From CAZTPJ01 sp964614515 (GTDB lineage Bacteria; Planctomycetota; Phycisphaerae; Phycisphaerales; UBA1924), in NCBI GenBank assembly GCA_964614515.1, contig CAZTPJ010000003.1:23989-87988 (forward strand): 64,000 bases of DNA. Direction: 5' to 3'. Shown piece by piece: positions 25,704 to 33,974 of the stretch (within the stretch, counting starts at the first letter, position 1; every line of letters starts with the position of its first letter). The position numbers and the translations under genes are program-made. The notes beneath the pieces are model-generated. The model had not been told where the DNA came from. It did not search any database and saw only the letters and a program-made list of their open reading frames with translations.

Positions 25704-26630
25704 TTATGGGCACCCGGCGTTGAACGCGTTGCCGAAGCACAGGAAGTCGAAGATGTCGCAGACGCCCAGGCCCGTCGTTGTGTCGCAATCACACGCATAC
25801 GGATCGCCTGCGGCGAAACGATTGCCGAAGCAGAGGAAGTCGAAGATGTCCAGCACGCCCACGCCGGTGCTGGTGTCGCAGTCGGCATAGCACGGCGGCG
25901 GGCCAGAGCCGACAAAGGCCATGCCGCGATAGTCGCCGCCGACGGCACCGATCAGCGTGGCGTTGCCGGTGGCTGGATCGACACGCTTGAGGTTCGTGCG
26001 AAGGACATACATGTTCCCGGCATCGTCGAACTCGACGGTTTGATTGTCATCAGGAATGCCCACGCCCCCAACAACCAGTGCCTGACCCGTGTTGCGGTCG
26101 ATTCGTGAGATGACGTTCGACAGCACGCTTACGCCCCACAATTGGCCGTTGGAGTCACACGCCAAGCCTTGGATGTCCGTGCGCCCTGTTGACCCGATCG
26201 GCAAGAACAAGCCGTTGGTCACGTCTACTTGTCCAAGGAAGTCAGGTCCACCCTGATCCACGATGACGAAGAGGCGGCCGTCGGAATCAAAAGCCATGCC
26301 GCGAACGGTGGCGTTGGCGGGCACACCGCCAAGCGGTGCGACCCGTGTCGCGGCACCCGTGGCCGAGTCAACGGTGTACAGGTCTGAGAAGCTGTTGGGG
26401 CTTTGGAACAAGAAGGAGAATGCCCAGATCTGGCCGTTCGGATCAGCGGCAGCGGCGTTCCACTGCACGCCTCCCGACGATCCAACGATCGAAACGGCAC
26501 CATTGGTGAGGTCAATGGTGCTCAACGTACCGTTGAACTGAAGGCCGTACAACGTGCCCTGGGCACAGGCCTGCCCCGCGACGATCGCCAACGATGCGAC
26601 TGCCAAAACTCGAATTCGAGACCCGATCAT
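25704..26630 (-). CDS. Secreted beta-propeller protein with GC-type dockerin tail (paralogue 1)
   Basis: The 308-residue protein has a signal peptide (VLAVASLAIVAGQACAQ) and then about 210 residues of repeated strands (LYGLQFNGTLSTIDLTNG, RGMAFDSDGRLFVI, QGLACDSNGQLWGVS, RIDRNTGQ), a pattern of NHL/DUF4394-like propellers. The last 60 residues are the dockerin double repeat (CYADCDTSTG, DIFDFLCFGN twice, GCP). The gene at 28516 is clearly a paralogue, sharing the propeller and the tail; between them lies a subtilisin with the same tail. ATG 26630 has GAGAGGAG upstream. Binding role inferred, ligand unknown. Confidence 0.82.
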   Translation of the reverse strand: MIGSRIRVLAVASLAIVAGQACAQGTLYGLQFNGTLSTIDLTNGAVSIVGSSGGVQWNAAAADPNGQIWAFSFLFQSPNSFSDLYTVDSATGAATRVAPLGGVPANATVRGMAFDSDGRLFVIVDQGGPDFLGQVDVTNGLFLPIGSTGRTDIQGLACDSNGQLWGVSVLSNVISRIDRNTGQALVVGGVGIPDDNQTVEFDDAGNMYVLRTNLKRVDPATGNATLIGAVGGDYRGMAFVGSGPPPCYADCDTSTGVGVLDIFDFLCFGNRFAAGDPYACDCDTTTGLGVCDIFDFLCFGNAFNAGCP

Positions 26631-26774
26631 GAGTGCTGCTCCTCTCAGCCGCGCTTGGTCCGTCGAAACACTCGCCAGGCCTGGCGCGGAGTTTCCGATT
26701 CCGGGCGGGTGATTCGACGGAATGCGATGTCAACGCCCCCGAACGAGTACTCCCCACGCACGGACATGGCATGT

Positions 26775-26804
26775 ACCGTACCAGATGCACCCGTCCCGTG
26801 TCAA
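26775..26804 (-). promoter_or_regulatory. Promoter-like element for propeller gene
   Basis: On the minus strand TTGACA (26804-26799) is followed after 18 bases by TACGGT with an extended TGG in front. It would start RNA about 138 bases before the ATG at 26630. The -10 match is weak. Confidence 0.4.
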
Positions 26805-26878
26805 GCCCCCGTGAACCTGTCGATTCCAAGCCGGCGCGGATGACGCGACGACTGGTCCGCTCGACCATCGGACCGCCA

Positions 26879-28513
26879 TTAGTCACACCCGGCGTTGAAC
26901 GCGTTGCCGAAGCACAGGAAGTCAAAGACATCGCATACGGCGGGACCGGACACCACGTCGCAGTCGCAGGCAAAGCGCGAGCCTGACTCGAAGGCGTTGC
27001 CAAAGCACAGAAAGTCGAAGATGTCCAGCACGCCACGGCCCGATGATCCATCGCAGTCCGCGTAGCAATCATCCGCCAGAGACGACGCCGCGTCGGCAAT
27101 GCCGTATCCGCGAACGAACAACGGATCGGGTCGGCCGTGTTGACGCTGTTCGGATGCCGCGTTGAACATCAAGCCGCGAAGTCGTGCGATGTCCCAGTGC
27201 GGCCGGGCGCTGAGCAGGCACGCGGCCGCGCCGGCGATCAGCGGTGTGGCCATTGATGTACCGCTGGGGTTTGAGAAGCCTGCATCATCGCCCGCGTCAA
27301 CGGTCCACGTTCGCGCTCCGCGGGCCATGAGTTCAGGCTTGATGCGTCCGTCGGCCGTGGGACCATCGGAAGAAAAGCCCACGGTGCTGCCCTCGCTGCT
27401 GACCGCGCCGACGGTGATGACATCAAACGCATCGGCGGGCGCGATGAGGTTCGATGTCATCGGGTTCGCGTCGTGTCCGCGATTGCCCGCCGCCGTCACG
27501 CACACCACGCCGTTCTGCGTCGCGATGTTGACGGCGATGGTGGTGACGGCCGTGGCGCCGTTGAGTTGCGACTGGGTGTACCAGTCGATGTATCCAAGCG
27601 ATGAGGTGGCGATGTCGCCGCCGTGAAACTCGATGAACTCGAGGCCGGCGACGTAGAAGTCTTCCTCCTGCGGGACCTCCTGCGTGATGTCCTCGGTCTT
27701 GCACAGGATGTATGACGCGCCGGGCGCTGCGCCGACGAGTTCACCGGGGAGATAGGCAGCCAGCGCACCGAGAATCAGCGTGCCGTGGACATGTTGATCG
27801 GGATGATCGCCCGGCTGCGGCGAGGTGGTGGGGTCATCATCGACGAAGTCGTACTCGGCGATGACATGGAGCGGATTGGCGGGATGGTTGAACGCGAGGT
27901 GCGTGCGTTTGAATCCCGTGTCAAGGATGCCGATGATGATGCCATCACCGGTGAAGCCCATGTCGTGCAGCGGGACGATGCCAATCTGGTCGAGTTGTTC
28001 GGTGGCGAGGCCGTGGTGGCCGTCAGCGCCGCTTGCGCGATCGTGGCGGAACGCAGGCGTCGAACGGATGCGCACGCCGACCGGCTCGATGCGAACAACA
28101 CGTGGAAGCGAACGAAGCAGCGCGATCTGTTGCTGCTCATCGGCCGTGGCATCGAGTTCCACGCTGACGGCGTTGAGCCATCGACTGACGACGCGGATGC
28201 GAACTCCCATCGCGCTCACGGCGTCGATGTGCGCTGTCGGCACGGGAAGATCGCGCTCATCGACGAGTCCCGGTGCGGATCGGCGCAGTCGCCGCCGTTC
28301 CAAGGCTCGCGCTGGATATGACGCGCCCAACTCGGCAAGCGCCGCTTCGCGCACCGCGGGCGCCATGTCCCCCTTGTCCGCGAAGTAGACCCACACCACC
28401 CGCGCGGATGGACGATCATCGCCGCCAAGCGCTTCACCCACGGCCGACACCAGCAACGCACTTGCGACCGCAAGCCCCCACATTGATGCAAGGCGTACGT
28501 CAGCGCAGACCAT
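26879..28513 (-). CDS. Secreted subtilisin-family (S8) serine protease with GC-type dockerin tail
   Basis: The 544-residue protein is a subtilase. An N-terminal signal or hydrophobic stretch (WGLAVASALLVSAVGEALGG) and a propeptide-like region (about 35-160) precede the protease domain. The catalytic Asp is in IIIGILDTGFKRTH, His in DQHVHGTLILGALAA, oxyanion Asn in VCVTAAGNRGHD, and Ser in NPSGTSMATPLIAGAA. The tail has the dockerin double repeat, ending GCD and not GCP. The ATG at 28513 begins two bases after the stop of the propeller gene 28516-29427, so translation is coupled. Confidence 0.92.
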   Translation of the reverse strand: MVCADVRLASMWGLAVASALLVSAVGEALGGDDRPSARVVWVYFADKGDMAPAVREAALAELGASYPARALERRRLRRSAPGLVDERDLPVPTAHIDAVSAMGVRIRVVSRWLNAVSVELDATADEQQQIALLRSLPRVVRIEPVGVRIRSTPAFRHDRASGADGHHGLATEQLDQIGIVPLHDMGFTGDGIIIGILDTGFKRTHLAFNHPANPLHVIAEYDFVDDDPTTSPQPGDHPDQHVHGTLILGALAAYLPGELVGAAPGASYILCKTEDITQEVPQEEDFYVAGLEFIEFHGGDIATSSLGYIDWYTQSQLNGATAVTTIAVNIATQNGVVCVTAAGNRGHDANPMTSNLIAPADAFDVITVGAVSSEGSTVGFSSDGPTADGRIKPELMARGARTWTVDAGDDAGFSNPSGTSMATPLIAGAAACLLSARPHWDIARLRGLMFNAASEQRQHGRPDPLFVRGYGIADAASSLADDCYADCDGSSGRGVLDIFDFLCFGNAFESGSRFACDCDVVSGPAVCDVFDFLCFGNAFNAGCD

Positions 28514-28515
28514 CG

Positions 28516-29427
28516 TTACGGGCACCCGGCGTTGAACGCATTGCCAAAGCACAGGAAATCAAAGATATCACAGACGCCCAGCCCCGTGCTGGTGTCGCAG
28601 TCACACGCATACGGATCGCCCGCACTGAAGCGATTGCCGAAGCAGAGGAAGTCGAAGATGTCGAGCACGCCCACACCGGTCGATGTGTCGCAGTCGGCGT
28701 AGCACTGCTGCACTTCGCCGATGATGGCCAGGCCGCGGATGTCGGCGAAGCCCGTCGCGCCGATCAAACTGAAGTTTCCATTGCCTGGATCGATGCGGAT
28801 CAGGTTCATCCGGGCGCCATAGAGGGTGCCGTCGGCGGCGAACTCGAGCGCTTGCGAATCGCCGCCGAAGCCCATTCCGCCGATCAATGTGGCAGCGCCT
28901 GTCGCCACGTCGATCGAGTAGAGCCGCTCGGGCACGACACCTAGACCGAAGAGATTGTCACCGGCGTCGAACGCGAGGGCCTGGATGTCAGGCCGGATCA
29001 TTGATCCGATGATGGTGACCGCGCCCGAACTCATGTCCACGACGCCAAGCGTGTCCGGCACCAGCGTGTCGGCTGGACTGAACGCCACGAACAGGCGATC
29101 GTTCGAGTCAAACGCCATGCCGCGAGCGCTGGTTGCAACGGGCGCGCCGGTCAACGTGAGAAATGGACTCCCCGCGCCGGTGAAGGGATCGATCTGATTT
29201 AACTGCGTCGCGCTGGACATGGTGAACAGACGGTCCTGGGAATCCGACGCGGCCGCGTTCGCGCTGACGCCCGCGTTGCCCACCAGTGAACCAGCGCCGG
29301 TGCCGAGGTCAATGCGATACACCTCGCCGTTGGACGAGAACCCATACATCGTCGGCTGCGCCAGCGCTGCGGTCGCGCACGACCCGACCAGACCGGCTGC
29401 GACGAGAATTCGAGTGCCCCCTGCCAT
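28516..29427 (-). CDS. Secreted beta-propeller protein with GC-type dockerin tail (paralogue 2)
   Basis: The 303-residue protein has a signal peptide (GTRILVAAGLVGSCATAALAQ), propeller repeats (MYGFSSNGEVYRIDLGTG, RGMAFDSNDRLFVAF, QALAFDAGDNLFGLG, LYSIDVATGAATLIGG) and the dockerin tail. It is the paralogue of the gene at 25704. AAGGAGG touches an ATG at 29433 directly, leaving no space, whereas the ATG at 29427 stands six bases away, so 29427 is the likely start. The subtilisin gene follows after two bases; the pair probably forms an operon. Confidence 0.82.
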   Translation of the reverse strand: MAGGTRILVAAGLVGSCATAALAQPTMYGFSSNGEVYRIDLGTGAGSLVGNAGVSANAAASDSQDRLFTMSSATQLNQIDPFTGAGSPFLTLTGAPVATSARGMAFDSNDRLFVAFSPADTLVPDTLGVVDMSSGAVTIIGSMIRPDIQALAFDAGDNLFGLGVVPERLYSIDVATGAATLIGGMGFGGDSQALEFAADGTLYGARMNLIRIDPGNGNFSLIGATGFADIRGLAIIGEVQQCYADCDTSTGVGVLDIFDFLCFGNRFSAGDPYACDCDTSTGLGVCDIFDFLCFGNAFNAGCP

Positions 29428-29479
29428 GATCATCCTCCTTCAGTGTTTTCCGGAGTCGCCGCGCAGGCCACCGTTGGCC

Positions 29480-29508
29480 AGTGTACCCGAGCGTCAATCC
29501 CACTGCAA
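29480..29508 (-). promoter_or_regulatory. Promoter-like element for propeller-subtilisin operon
   Basis: On the minus strand TTGCAG (29508-29503) and TACACT (29485-29480) are 17 bases apart. It would start RNA about 45 bases before the ATG at 29427. Both boxes match the sigma-70 consensus only partly. Confidence 0.35.
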
Positions 29509-29549
29509 GCGCTTCGCGTGCTCGTCCGCCCGTTATCGGACAACGCTGC

Positions 29550-30941
29550 TCACCTGACGATCCCCCCGACCATCACTTCCACGCCGATCGCCGCCGTCAG
29601 GCACACTCCAAGCACCACCATCATCCGCCAATGCAGAACAAACATCATCACGCACGCGGCGAGGGCGATCGCCGCAAGCCACACATGGACACTGCCAACC
29701 TCCGGCCAGACAAAACTGGCCGGTCCCGCCCGCACGCGACTCACATTCGCGAAGATTGCATGAATCGCGAACCACAGCGCGAGGTTCAGGATCACGCCGA
29801 CGATCGACGCGGTCACGGCCGTCAAGGCGTGCGCGAGGTGGCGATGGCCCTCAAGTCTCTCGATAAACGGCGCGCCGGCAAAGATCCACAGGAAGCACGG
29901 CGCGAACGTCGCCCACGTGGCCACCACCGACGCCAGGATCGCCCCGCCCATCGGCGACAGGGGGGCTGGCGCGTGATACGCCCCCAGGAAGCCGACGAAC
30001 TGCAGCACCATGATCAGCGGGCCCGGTGTGGTCTCCGCGAGGGCCAGTCCAAGGATCATCTCCTCGGGCGAGAGCCACGCATACACCTCCACGGCCTGCT
30101 GCGCCACATACGCCAGCACGGCGTAGGCCCCGCCGAAGGTCACCACGGCCGTCTTGCTGAAGAACACGCCCTGCTGCACATACATGGACGTCGGGCCGAA
30201 GATCAGCGCCAGAGCCGCGATCGGTCCCCACCAGACCACAAGCCACACGACGATCACCCCGATGGTCCGCCGCGCGAGCGCTTTGCCCCCCCCTTGTCCG
30301 CGCGCGGGCGCTCCACCCTCATTCTCCATCTTGCGCAGCAGAGAGGGAAACTCGCCCGGGACCATGCGCCCGACAACAAGCCCCACCACCGCCGCCGAGG
30401 CGATGATGATGGGAAACGGCACGCCGAAGAAGAAGATCGCCGCGAACGCCGCGCCAGCCAGAACCCGCGTCGTCCGGGAGCGCAGCGTCCTGCGACCAAT
30501 GCGAATGAGCGCTTCGATGACGATGGCCACCACGGCCGCGGACAATCCCGCCAGGCCCGCGAGGATGAACCGCGATTCACCCCACAGAACATACACCACG
30601 CTCAGCGCGAGGATCGAGATGAACCCGGGCAACACGAACAGCACCCCGGCCGCGAGTCCCCCGCGAAGGCCGTGCAGCAGCCACCCGACATACGTCGCCA
30701 GTTGCATCGCTTCGGGGCCTGGGAGCAACATGCAGTAGTTCAGCGCGTGCAGGAACTGTCGCTCGGTGATCCATCGCCGCTGTTCAACCAGGATGCGGTG
30801 CATCAGGGCGATCTGCCCGGCGGGTCCGCCGAAACTCAGCAGGCCGATGATGATCCACACGCGGATCGCGTCGCCCCACCTCACCCCGCTCGCGGCGGTG
30901 TCGGGGGGGGCGATGGGGTTCGCGGGCGGTGAACCGGTCAT
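29550..30941 (-). CDS. chrA: Chromate transporter ChrA
   Basis: The 463-residue membrane protein has the two-domain layout of long-chain CHR proteins, which export chromate. First half: IIGLLSFGGPAGQIALM and MLLPGPEAMQLATYVGWLLHG; second half: VTFGGAYAVLAYVAQQAVE and ETTPGPLIMVLQFVGFLGA. Each pair is a variant of the CHR signature (SFGG..., PGP...). A short hydrophilic linker (about 205-225) joins the halves. ATG 30941 leaves 37 residues before the first helix. The family includes members with unknown substrates, so chromate itself is inferred. Confidence 0.92.
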   Translation of the reverse strand: MTGSPPANPIAPPDTAASGVRWGDAIRVWIIIGLLSFGGPAGQIALMHRILVEQRRWITERQFLHALNYCMLLPGPEAMQLATYVGWLLHGLRGGLAAGVLFVLPGFISILALSVVYVLWGESRFILAGLAGLSAAVVAIVIEALIRIGRRTLRSRTTRVLAGAAFAAIFFFGVPFPIIIASAAVVGLVVGRMVPGEFPSLLRKMENEGGAPARGQGGGKALARRTIGVIVVWLVVWWGPIAALALIFGPTSMYVQQGVFFSKTAVVTFGGAYAVLAYVAQQAVEVYAWLSPEEMILGLALAETTPGPLIMVLQFVGFLGAYHAPAPLSPMGGAILASVVATWATFAPCFLWIFAGAPFIERLEGHRHLAHALTAVTASIVGVILNLALWFAIHAIFANVSRVRAGPASFVWPEVGSVHVWLAAIALAACVMMFVLHWRMMVVLGVCLTAAIGVEVMVGGIVR

Positions 30942-31060
30942 GGGCAGGATGGTACGGGGCCGTGAACCCAGCACTGTGCCCGCCGGCGAGCACCCCAACC
31001 GGCGAAGAGTGGCCAGCGTCGGCGGCCTCTGGCCACATCAGCAAAAAACCATGCGGGGAC

Positions 31061-31089
31061 TTGCAATTCGCGGCGATTTCCGGTGCAAT
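31061..31089 (+). promoter_or_regulatory. Promoter-like element for secreted CarboxypepD-like gene
   Basis: TTGCAA (31061-31066) and TGCAAT (31084-31089) are 17 bases apart, about 100 bases before the ATG at 31190. In the leader GTTCCCCA (31131-31138) pairs with TGGGGAAC (31151-31158). Confidence 0.4.
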
Positions 31090-31189
31090 AGTGGTCGCGG
31101 CCCGCGCGTTGGGCGGGCAGCATCGGCGAGGTTCCCCACGCGGGGCGCGATGGGGAACCCACGCGGACTTTTACGAAAGGGAATGGATC

Positions 31190-31564
31190 ATGCATCGCAG
31201 AACGAGTTTGACGTGTCTTTCGATCCTCGCGCTGGTCGCCGCGGTCTTCGCGCTGGCCATGCCCGCCAACGTGCACGCCAACGACACGGACTTCATCCCC
31301 GGCTCGATCGTCGGGCGCTGCGTTGACGAGAAGGGTGAGCCCGTGGCCGGGGCGCAGGTGCGTCTGACCGTCCCCGGCCCGCGCGGCCCGGTCGTCTTCG
31401 CCCGCACCGAGACGGATCGTCGCGGCATGTTCGAGTTCCCCCGCGTCCGCCCCGGCCACTACGCCGTGCGGGCCGCCAAGCGCGAGGTCGGCACGGGCGC
31501 TGCACGCGCCTCCGTGCGACCCGGCCAGACCGTTCGCGTTCCGATCGAACTCTCCGGCCGCTGA
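31190..31564 (+). CDS. Secreted carboxypeptidase-regulatory-like domain protein
   Basis: The 124-residue protein has a signal peptide (TCLSILALVAAVFALAMPANVHA) followed by one beta-sandwich domain: GSIVGRCVDEKGEPVAGAQVRL, then RTETDRRGMFEFPRVRPGHYAV. The G.V.D..G.P..GA.V and D..G.F.F..V.PG.Y patterns mark the carboxypeptidase-regulatory/Cna-B-like fold, often a binding or structural module. The start has GAAAGGGA upstream. A terminator-like hairpin follows at 31623. It is a single-domain, single-gene unit with no clear partner. Confidence 0.82.
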   Translation: MHRRTSLTCLSILALVAAVFALAMPANVHANDTDFIPGSIVGRCVDEKGEPVAGAQVRLTVPGPRGPVVFARTETDRRGMFEFPRVRPGHYAVRAAKREVGTGAARASVRPGQTVRVPIELSGR

Positions 31565-31622
31565 ACCTTCGCACGCCGCAATCGACGGGCACGCGAAGTT
31601 CCATCTCCGCCGACAACCACAC

Positions 31623-31654
31623 GGGCCGCCTCACACCACGAGGCGGCCCGTTGT
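31623..31654 (+). terminator. Terminator-like hairpin
   Basis: GGGCCGCCTC (31623-31632) and GAGGCGGCCC (31640-31649) form a perfect 10-bp stem with a 7-base loop, followed by GTTGT. It lies 58 bases after the stop at 31564. Confidence 0.65.
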
Positions 31655-31661
31655 CATCGTG

Positions 31662-31734
31662 GGCCATGGCCATCGCGCTGGATGGCCATGCTGGGGCTTC
31701 GGGTGCCATGGCCATTCCTCTGGATGGCCATGCC
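31662..31734. repeat. Dispersed repeat, family H
   Basis: Two similar palindromic units in a row: GGCCATGGCCATCGCGCTGG with ATGGCCATG, then GTGCCATGGCCATTC with CTGGATGGCCATGCC. It lies just after the terminator hairpin. No coding potential is seen. Confidence 0.5.
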
Positions 31735-31773
31735 GTCGCGCGGGGTACATCCATCGCATCCCGCAAACCCTGA

Positions 31774-31853
31774 TTCACCGCGGAGGCCCGGAGAGCGCAG
31801 AGAATGAAACCATGGCTTTCCCTCTCGGTGTACTCTGTGCCTCGGTGGTGGAA
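31774..31853. repeat. 80-bp inverted-repeat element, family F-like
   Basis: TTCACCGCGGAGGC (31774) is the imperfect inverse of GCCTCGGTGGTGGAA (31839-31853), with GCAGAGAA and CTCTGTGC inside. This is a diverged relative of the ACGCAGAG repeats at 8848 and 23082. Confidence 0.5.
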
Positions 31854-31987
31854 CTGTCCTTGAAGGCGTCTGGGACGAAACCCCGGGCCATCACGATCCT
31901 GCGGCGATCTGCGTCGAACGCGCTGCGATTTGCAGCGATCGCGCCTTGGCCAACACGCCACCAGGGTCTTCCCTGACGACCAAACAA

Positions 31988-32197
31988 CGATCGCATAGCC
32001 TTACACAGGAGCTTAAGAGCCTTATGCAAGAGCTTAAGAGCCTTGTGCAACTCCTGCACAGCCATATGCAGGAGCTTAAGAGTCTTGTGCAAGAGCTTAA
32101 GAGCCTTGCACAACTCCTGTGTGGCCTTGCACAGGAGCTTAAGAGCCTTGCACAACTCCTGTGCAGCCTTGCACAATCGCTTCAGCACTGTGCTGAA
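31988..32197. repeat. 21-bp tandem array, ten units
   Basis: Ten uninterrupted 21-bp units occupy 31988-32197. Two unit types alternate: one starting GAGCTTAAGAGCCTTGTGCA and one starting CTCCTGTGCAGCCTTGCACA. CTTAAG palindromes and TTGCACAGGAG/CTCCTGTGCA pairs allow many hairpins. Both strands are open: plus gives heptads like QELKSLV, minus gives heptads like LCKALKL, both with the Leu pattern of amphipathic helices. No start codon with ribosome site is near. The array is unrelated in sequence to the 21-bp array at 10430-10618. With flanking repeats it fills the 880-base gap before the FRG gene. Confidence 0.85.
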
Positions 32198-32443
32198 CTC
32201 CCGCGCGGCCGTGCCTCGGACCCCCGCAAGCCACCCCGGCCGCCGGGGGAGGGTCACAGGAGACATGGAGACACGGAGAAGAGGCTCGCAACCTTCTACG
32301 ATAGACGTTGATCCACTCACGACCGACGCGAAGCCCAATGTACGCCCACCACGCTCACTCAATGGGACATCCCCGTCTAACCGGATACCAAAAACACTGA
32401 GATCGAGGGAATCGATCCCGGTGCTTGATTGAGGACCATTTCC

Positions 32444-33430
32444 GTGGCAACAAACCTCAACCCGCCGTTCGTTGAAGTGATCACGATGGAGTCCGCCGAC
32501 GCATTCCTAGACTACCTGCGTCTATCCAACACCGTCTGGGGCGAGGACCTCGATCCGTCGCCATGGGTGTTTCGAGGCCATGCGAATGCGGACTGGCACT
32601 TAATGCCGCGAGCGAGGCGACCGGATGGACGCCGCATCCTCATGCCACTAATTGAGCAGTACATTCGCACCAAGCGACCCAACTGGCACTGGAATGCCGA
32701 CGCATTCGACGATGCACTATCCCAGCCACAGGCTCTGAAGGGGAATTCCGACATATTCAATAGAGTGTATGAGGTCCAACAATACATTGAATGCACTGCT
32801 ATATCGCAGTTCGCTCAACTCGCCGACGAGGTTGGCCTTAGGCTGGAGGAACAACCCCTTGACATGCCAAGCCGTTACGGCGACACTCTGACAATTGCTG
32901 CCGCGCTCGCCCAGCACCACGGAGTGCCCACCGCACTCATGGATTGGACGCGCGATCCACTGGTGGCCGCCTTCTTCGCCGCCGAAGCGTCGGCTGACTC
33001 CCACTCAGTTGCAGTCTGGGCGCTCAACACCGAACGGGCATGTGACCCGCCCGGGATGATCGGAGGAACAGGTATTGGTTTGTACTCCTGTCCCCAATGG
33101 GCGCACAGCTTCCTTCACGCTCAATCCGGCCTCTTCATATACATGAATGGCACCTTTCCGCACAACCACCTACTTCGACAAGGGCGGTGGCCATGCCTGC
33201 TCGACGTTATGTCCAATAACAAAAAATCTGAATCAGTTGAAGGGAGCGTCCGAAAGATAATCCTGTCGAGCGCCCATGCGGTCCGACTTCAGAGGCTTCT
33301 CCTTCGAGAACGTATCTCGCGGGCCCATCTCATGCCGACGTTTGACAACGTCCAAGCCACCTTGTTGAACCGGTGGCGGATGCGGGCTAAGGAATTGCAA
33401 ACTGCTCGACCAACCAGCCAAGAAAGCTAG
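32444..33430 (+). CDS. FRG-domain protein
   Basis: The 328-residue soluble protein carries a FRG domain, named after its Phe-Arg-Gly motif: PWVFRGHANADWHLMPRARR (about residues 40-60) and IAAALAQHHGVPTALMDWTRDPLVAAFFAA (about 150-180). FRG proteins are common in accessory DNA and some are linked to phage defence or toxin systems; molecular activity is not settled. GTG 32444 has GAGGA eight bases before it; ATG 32486 would drop 14 residues. Codon use is less GC-rich than in neighbours, and tandem repeats flank it, so transfer is likely. No partner gene is adjacent. Confidence 0.8.
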   Translation: MATNLNPPFVEVITMESADAFLDYLRLSNTVWGEDLDPSPWVFRGHANADWHLMPRARRPDGRRILMPLIEQYIRTKRPNWHWNADAFDDALSQPQALKGNSDIFNRVYEVQQYIECTAISQFAQLADEVGLRLEEQPLDMPSRYGDTLTIAAALAQHHGVPTALMDWTRDPLVAAFFAAEASADSHSVAVWALNTERACDPPGMIGGTGIGLYSCPQWAHSFLHAQSGLFIYMNGTFPHNHLLRQGRWPCLLDVMSNNKKSESVEGSVRKIILSSAHAVRLQRLLLRERISRAHLMPTFDNVQATLLNRWRMRAKELQTARPTSQES

Positions 33431-33442
33431 CTTGGCGCACGG

Positions 33443-33545
33443 TGCCGTGGTCTCGTCTTCGTCGCCGAGTGCCATGGCCTCATCCTCGGGGCCATGCAGG
33501 GGGTGCAAGGGTGAACGCATGGTCACACCTTTGTCCAGACCACGG
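33443..33545. repeat. Dispersed repeat, family G
   Basis: The order GTGCCGTGG, GCCATGC, GGTGCAAGGGTG, CGCATGGTCACACC, GACCACGG repeats that of 10906-10991, with inverted ends. It starts 12 bases after the FRG stop. Confidence 0.5.
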
Positions 33546-33639
33546 CTCGGGGCATCGCCACGCAGGGCGATTCCACCCGACGATCCTGGACTCGTCGCCC
33601 GACAATCGAAGCGATTGTCGGGGCACCCCCCCCCATTCT

Positions 33640-33746
33640 CTTCTTCGCGGCCTTCGCCCCCCTTCGCATCTTCGCGCTGAACTCCCCCCGGCTTCACATC
33701 ACACGCTCCGCGAACTCTGCGTAATCTCCGCGGTCTCTGCGTACCG
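33640..33746. repeat. Pyrimidine-rich dispersed repeat, family F (inverted)
   Basis: TTCTTCGCGGCCTTCGC, CTTCGCGCTGAA and then CTCCGCGAACTCTGCG and CTCTGCGTAC are the complement of the modules at 8848-9080 and 23082-23180. With family G it fills the 540 bases before the ATP sulfurylase gene. Confidence 0.6.
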
Positions 33747-33799
33747 CTCCCTTCCCGGGCGGCGTGTCGCTTACGGACACCCCGCGCTTCGCGGTCGCT

Positions 33800-33828
33800 T
33801 TGAATCCCGCCGCGAGGCGTCCTATGCT
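33800..33828 (+). promoter_or_regulatory. Promoter-like element for ATP sulfurylase
   Basis: TTGAAT (33800-33805) and TATGCT (33823-33828) are 17 bases apart, giving a leader of about 140 bases before the ATG at 33975. The same TATGCT -10 box is found at 59794. Confidence 0.45.
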
Positions 33829-33974
33829 CATCCCCACGCGGGATGGGTCGGCTGTGTCTGGCCGATCCGCCCTTCGCGGGGCACAACACCGCGTATTCGG
33901 ACGTTGATGGTTATCCGCACACCAGGCCCGCGATGGCTCACGCCGCTTCGCCCGGCCGACACGGGGAGATGCTC

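Noticed and set aside
23039..25723. 894-codon plus-strand frame across hmgA and the helical protein
   Set aside because: It runs antisense through two real genes and a repeat, with no domain and no ribosome site.
31946..32311. Leu-rich coiled-coil protein encoded by the 21-bp array
   Set aside because: Only a TTG start without ribosome site is available and both strands are equally open; kept as a hypothesis in the findings, not as a gene.
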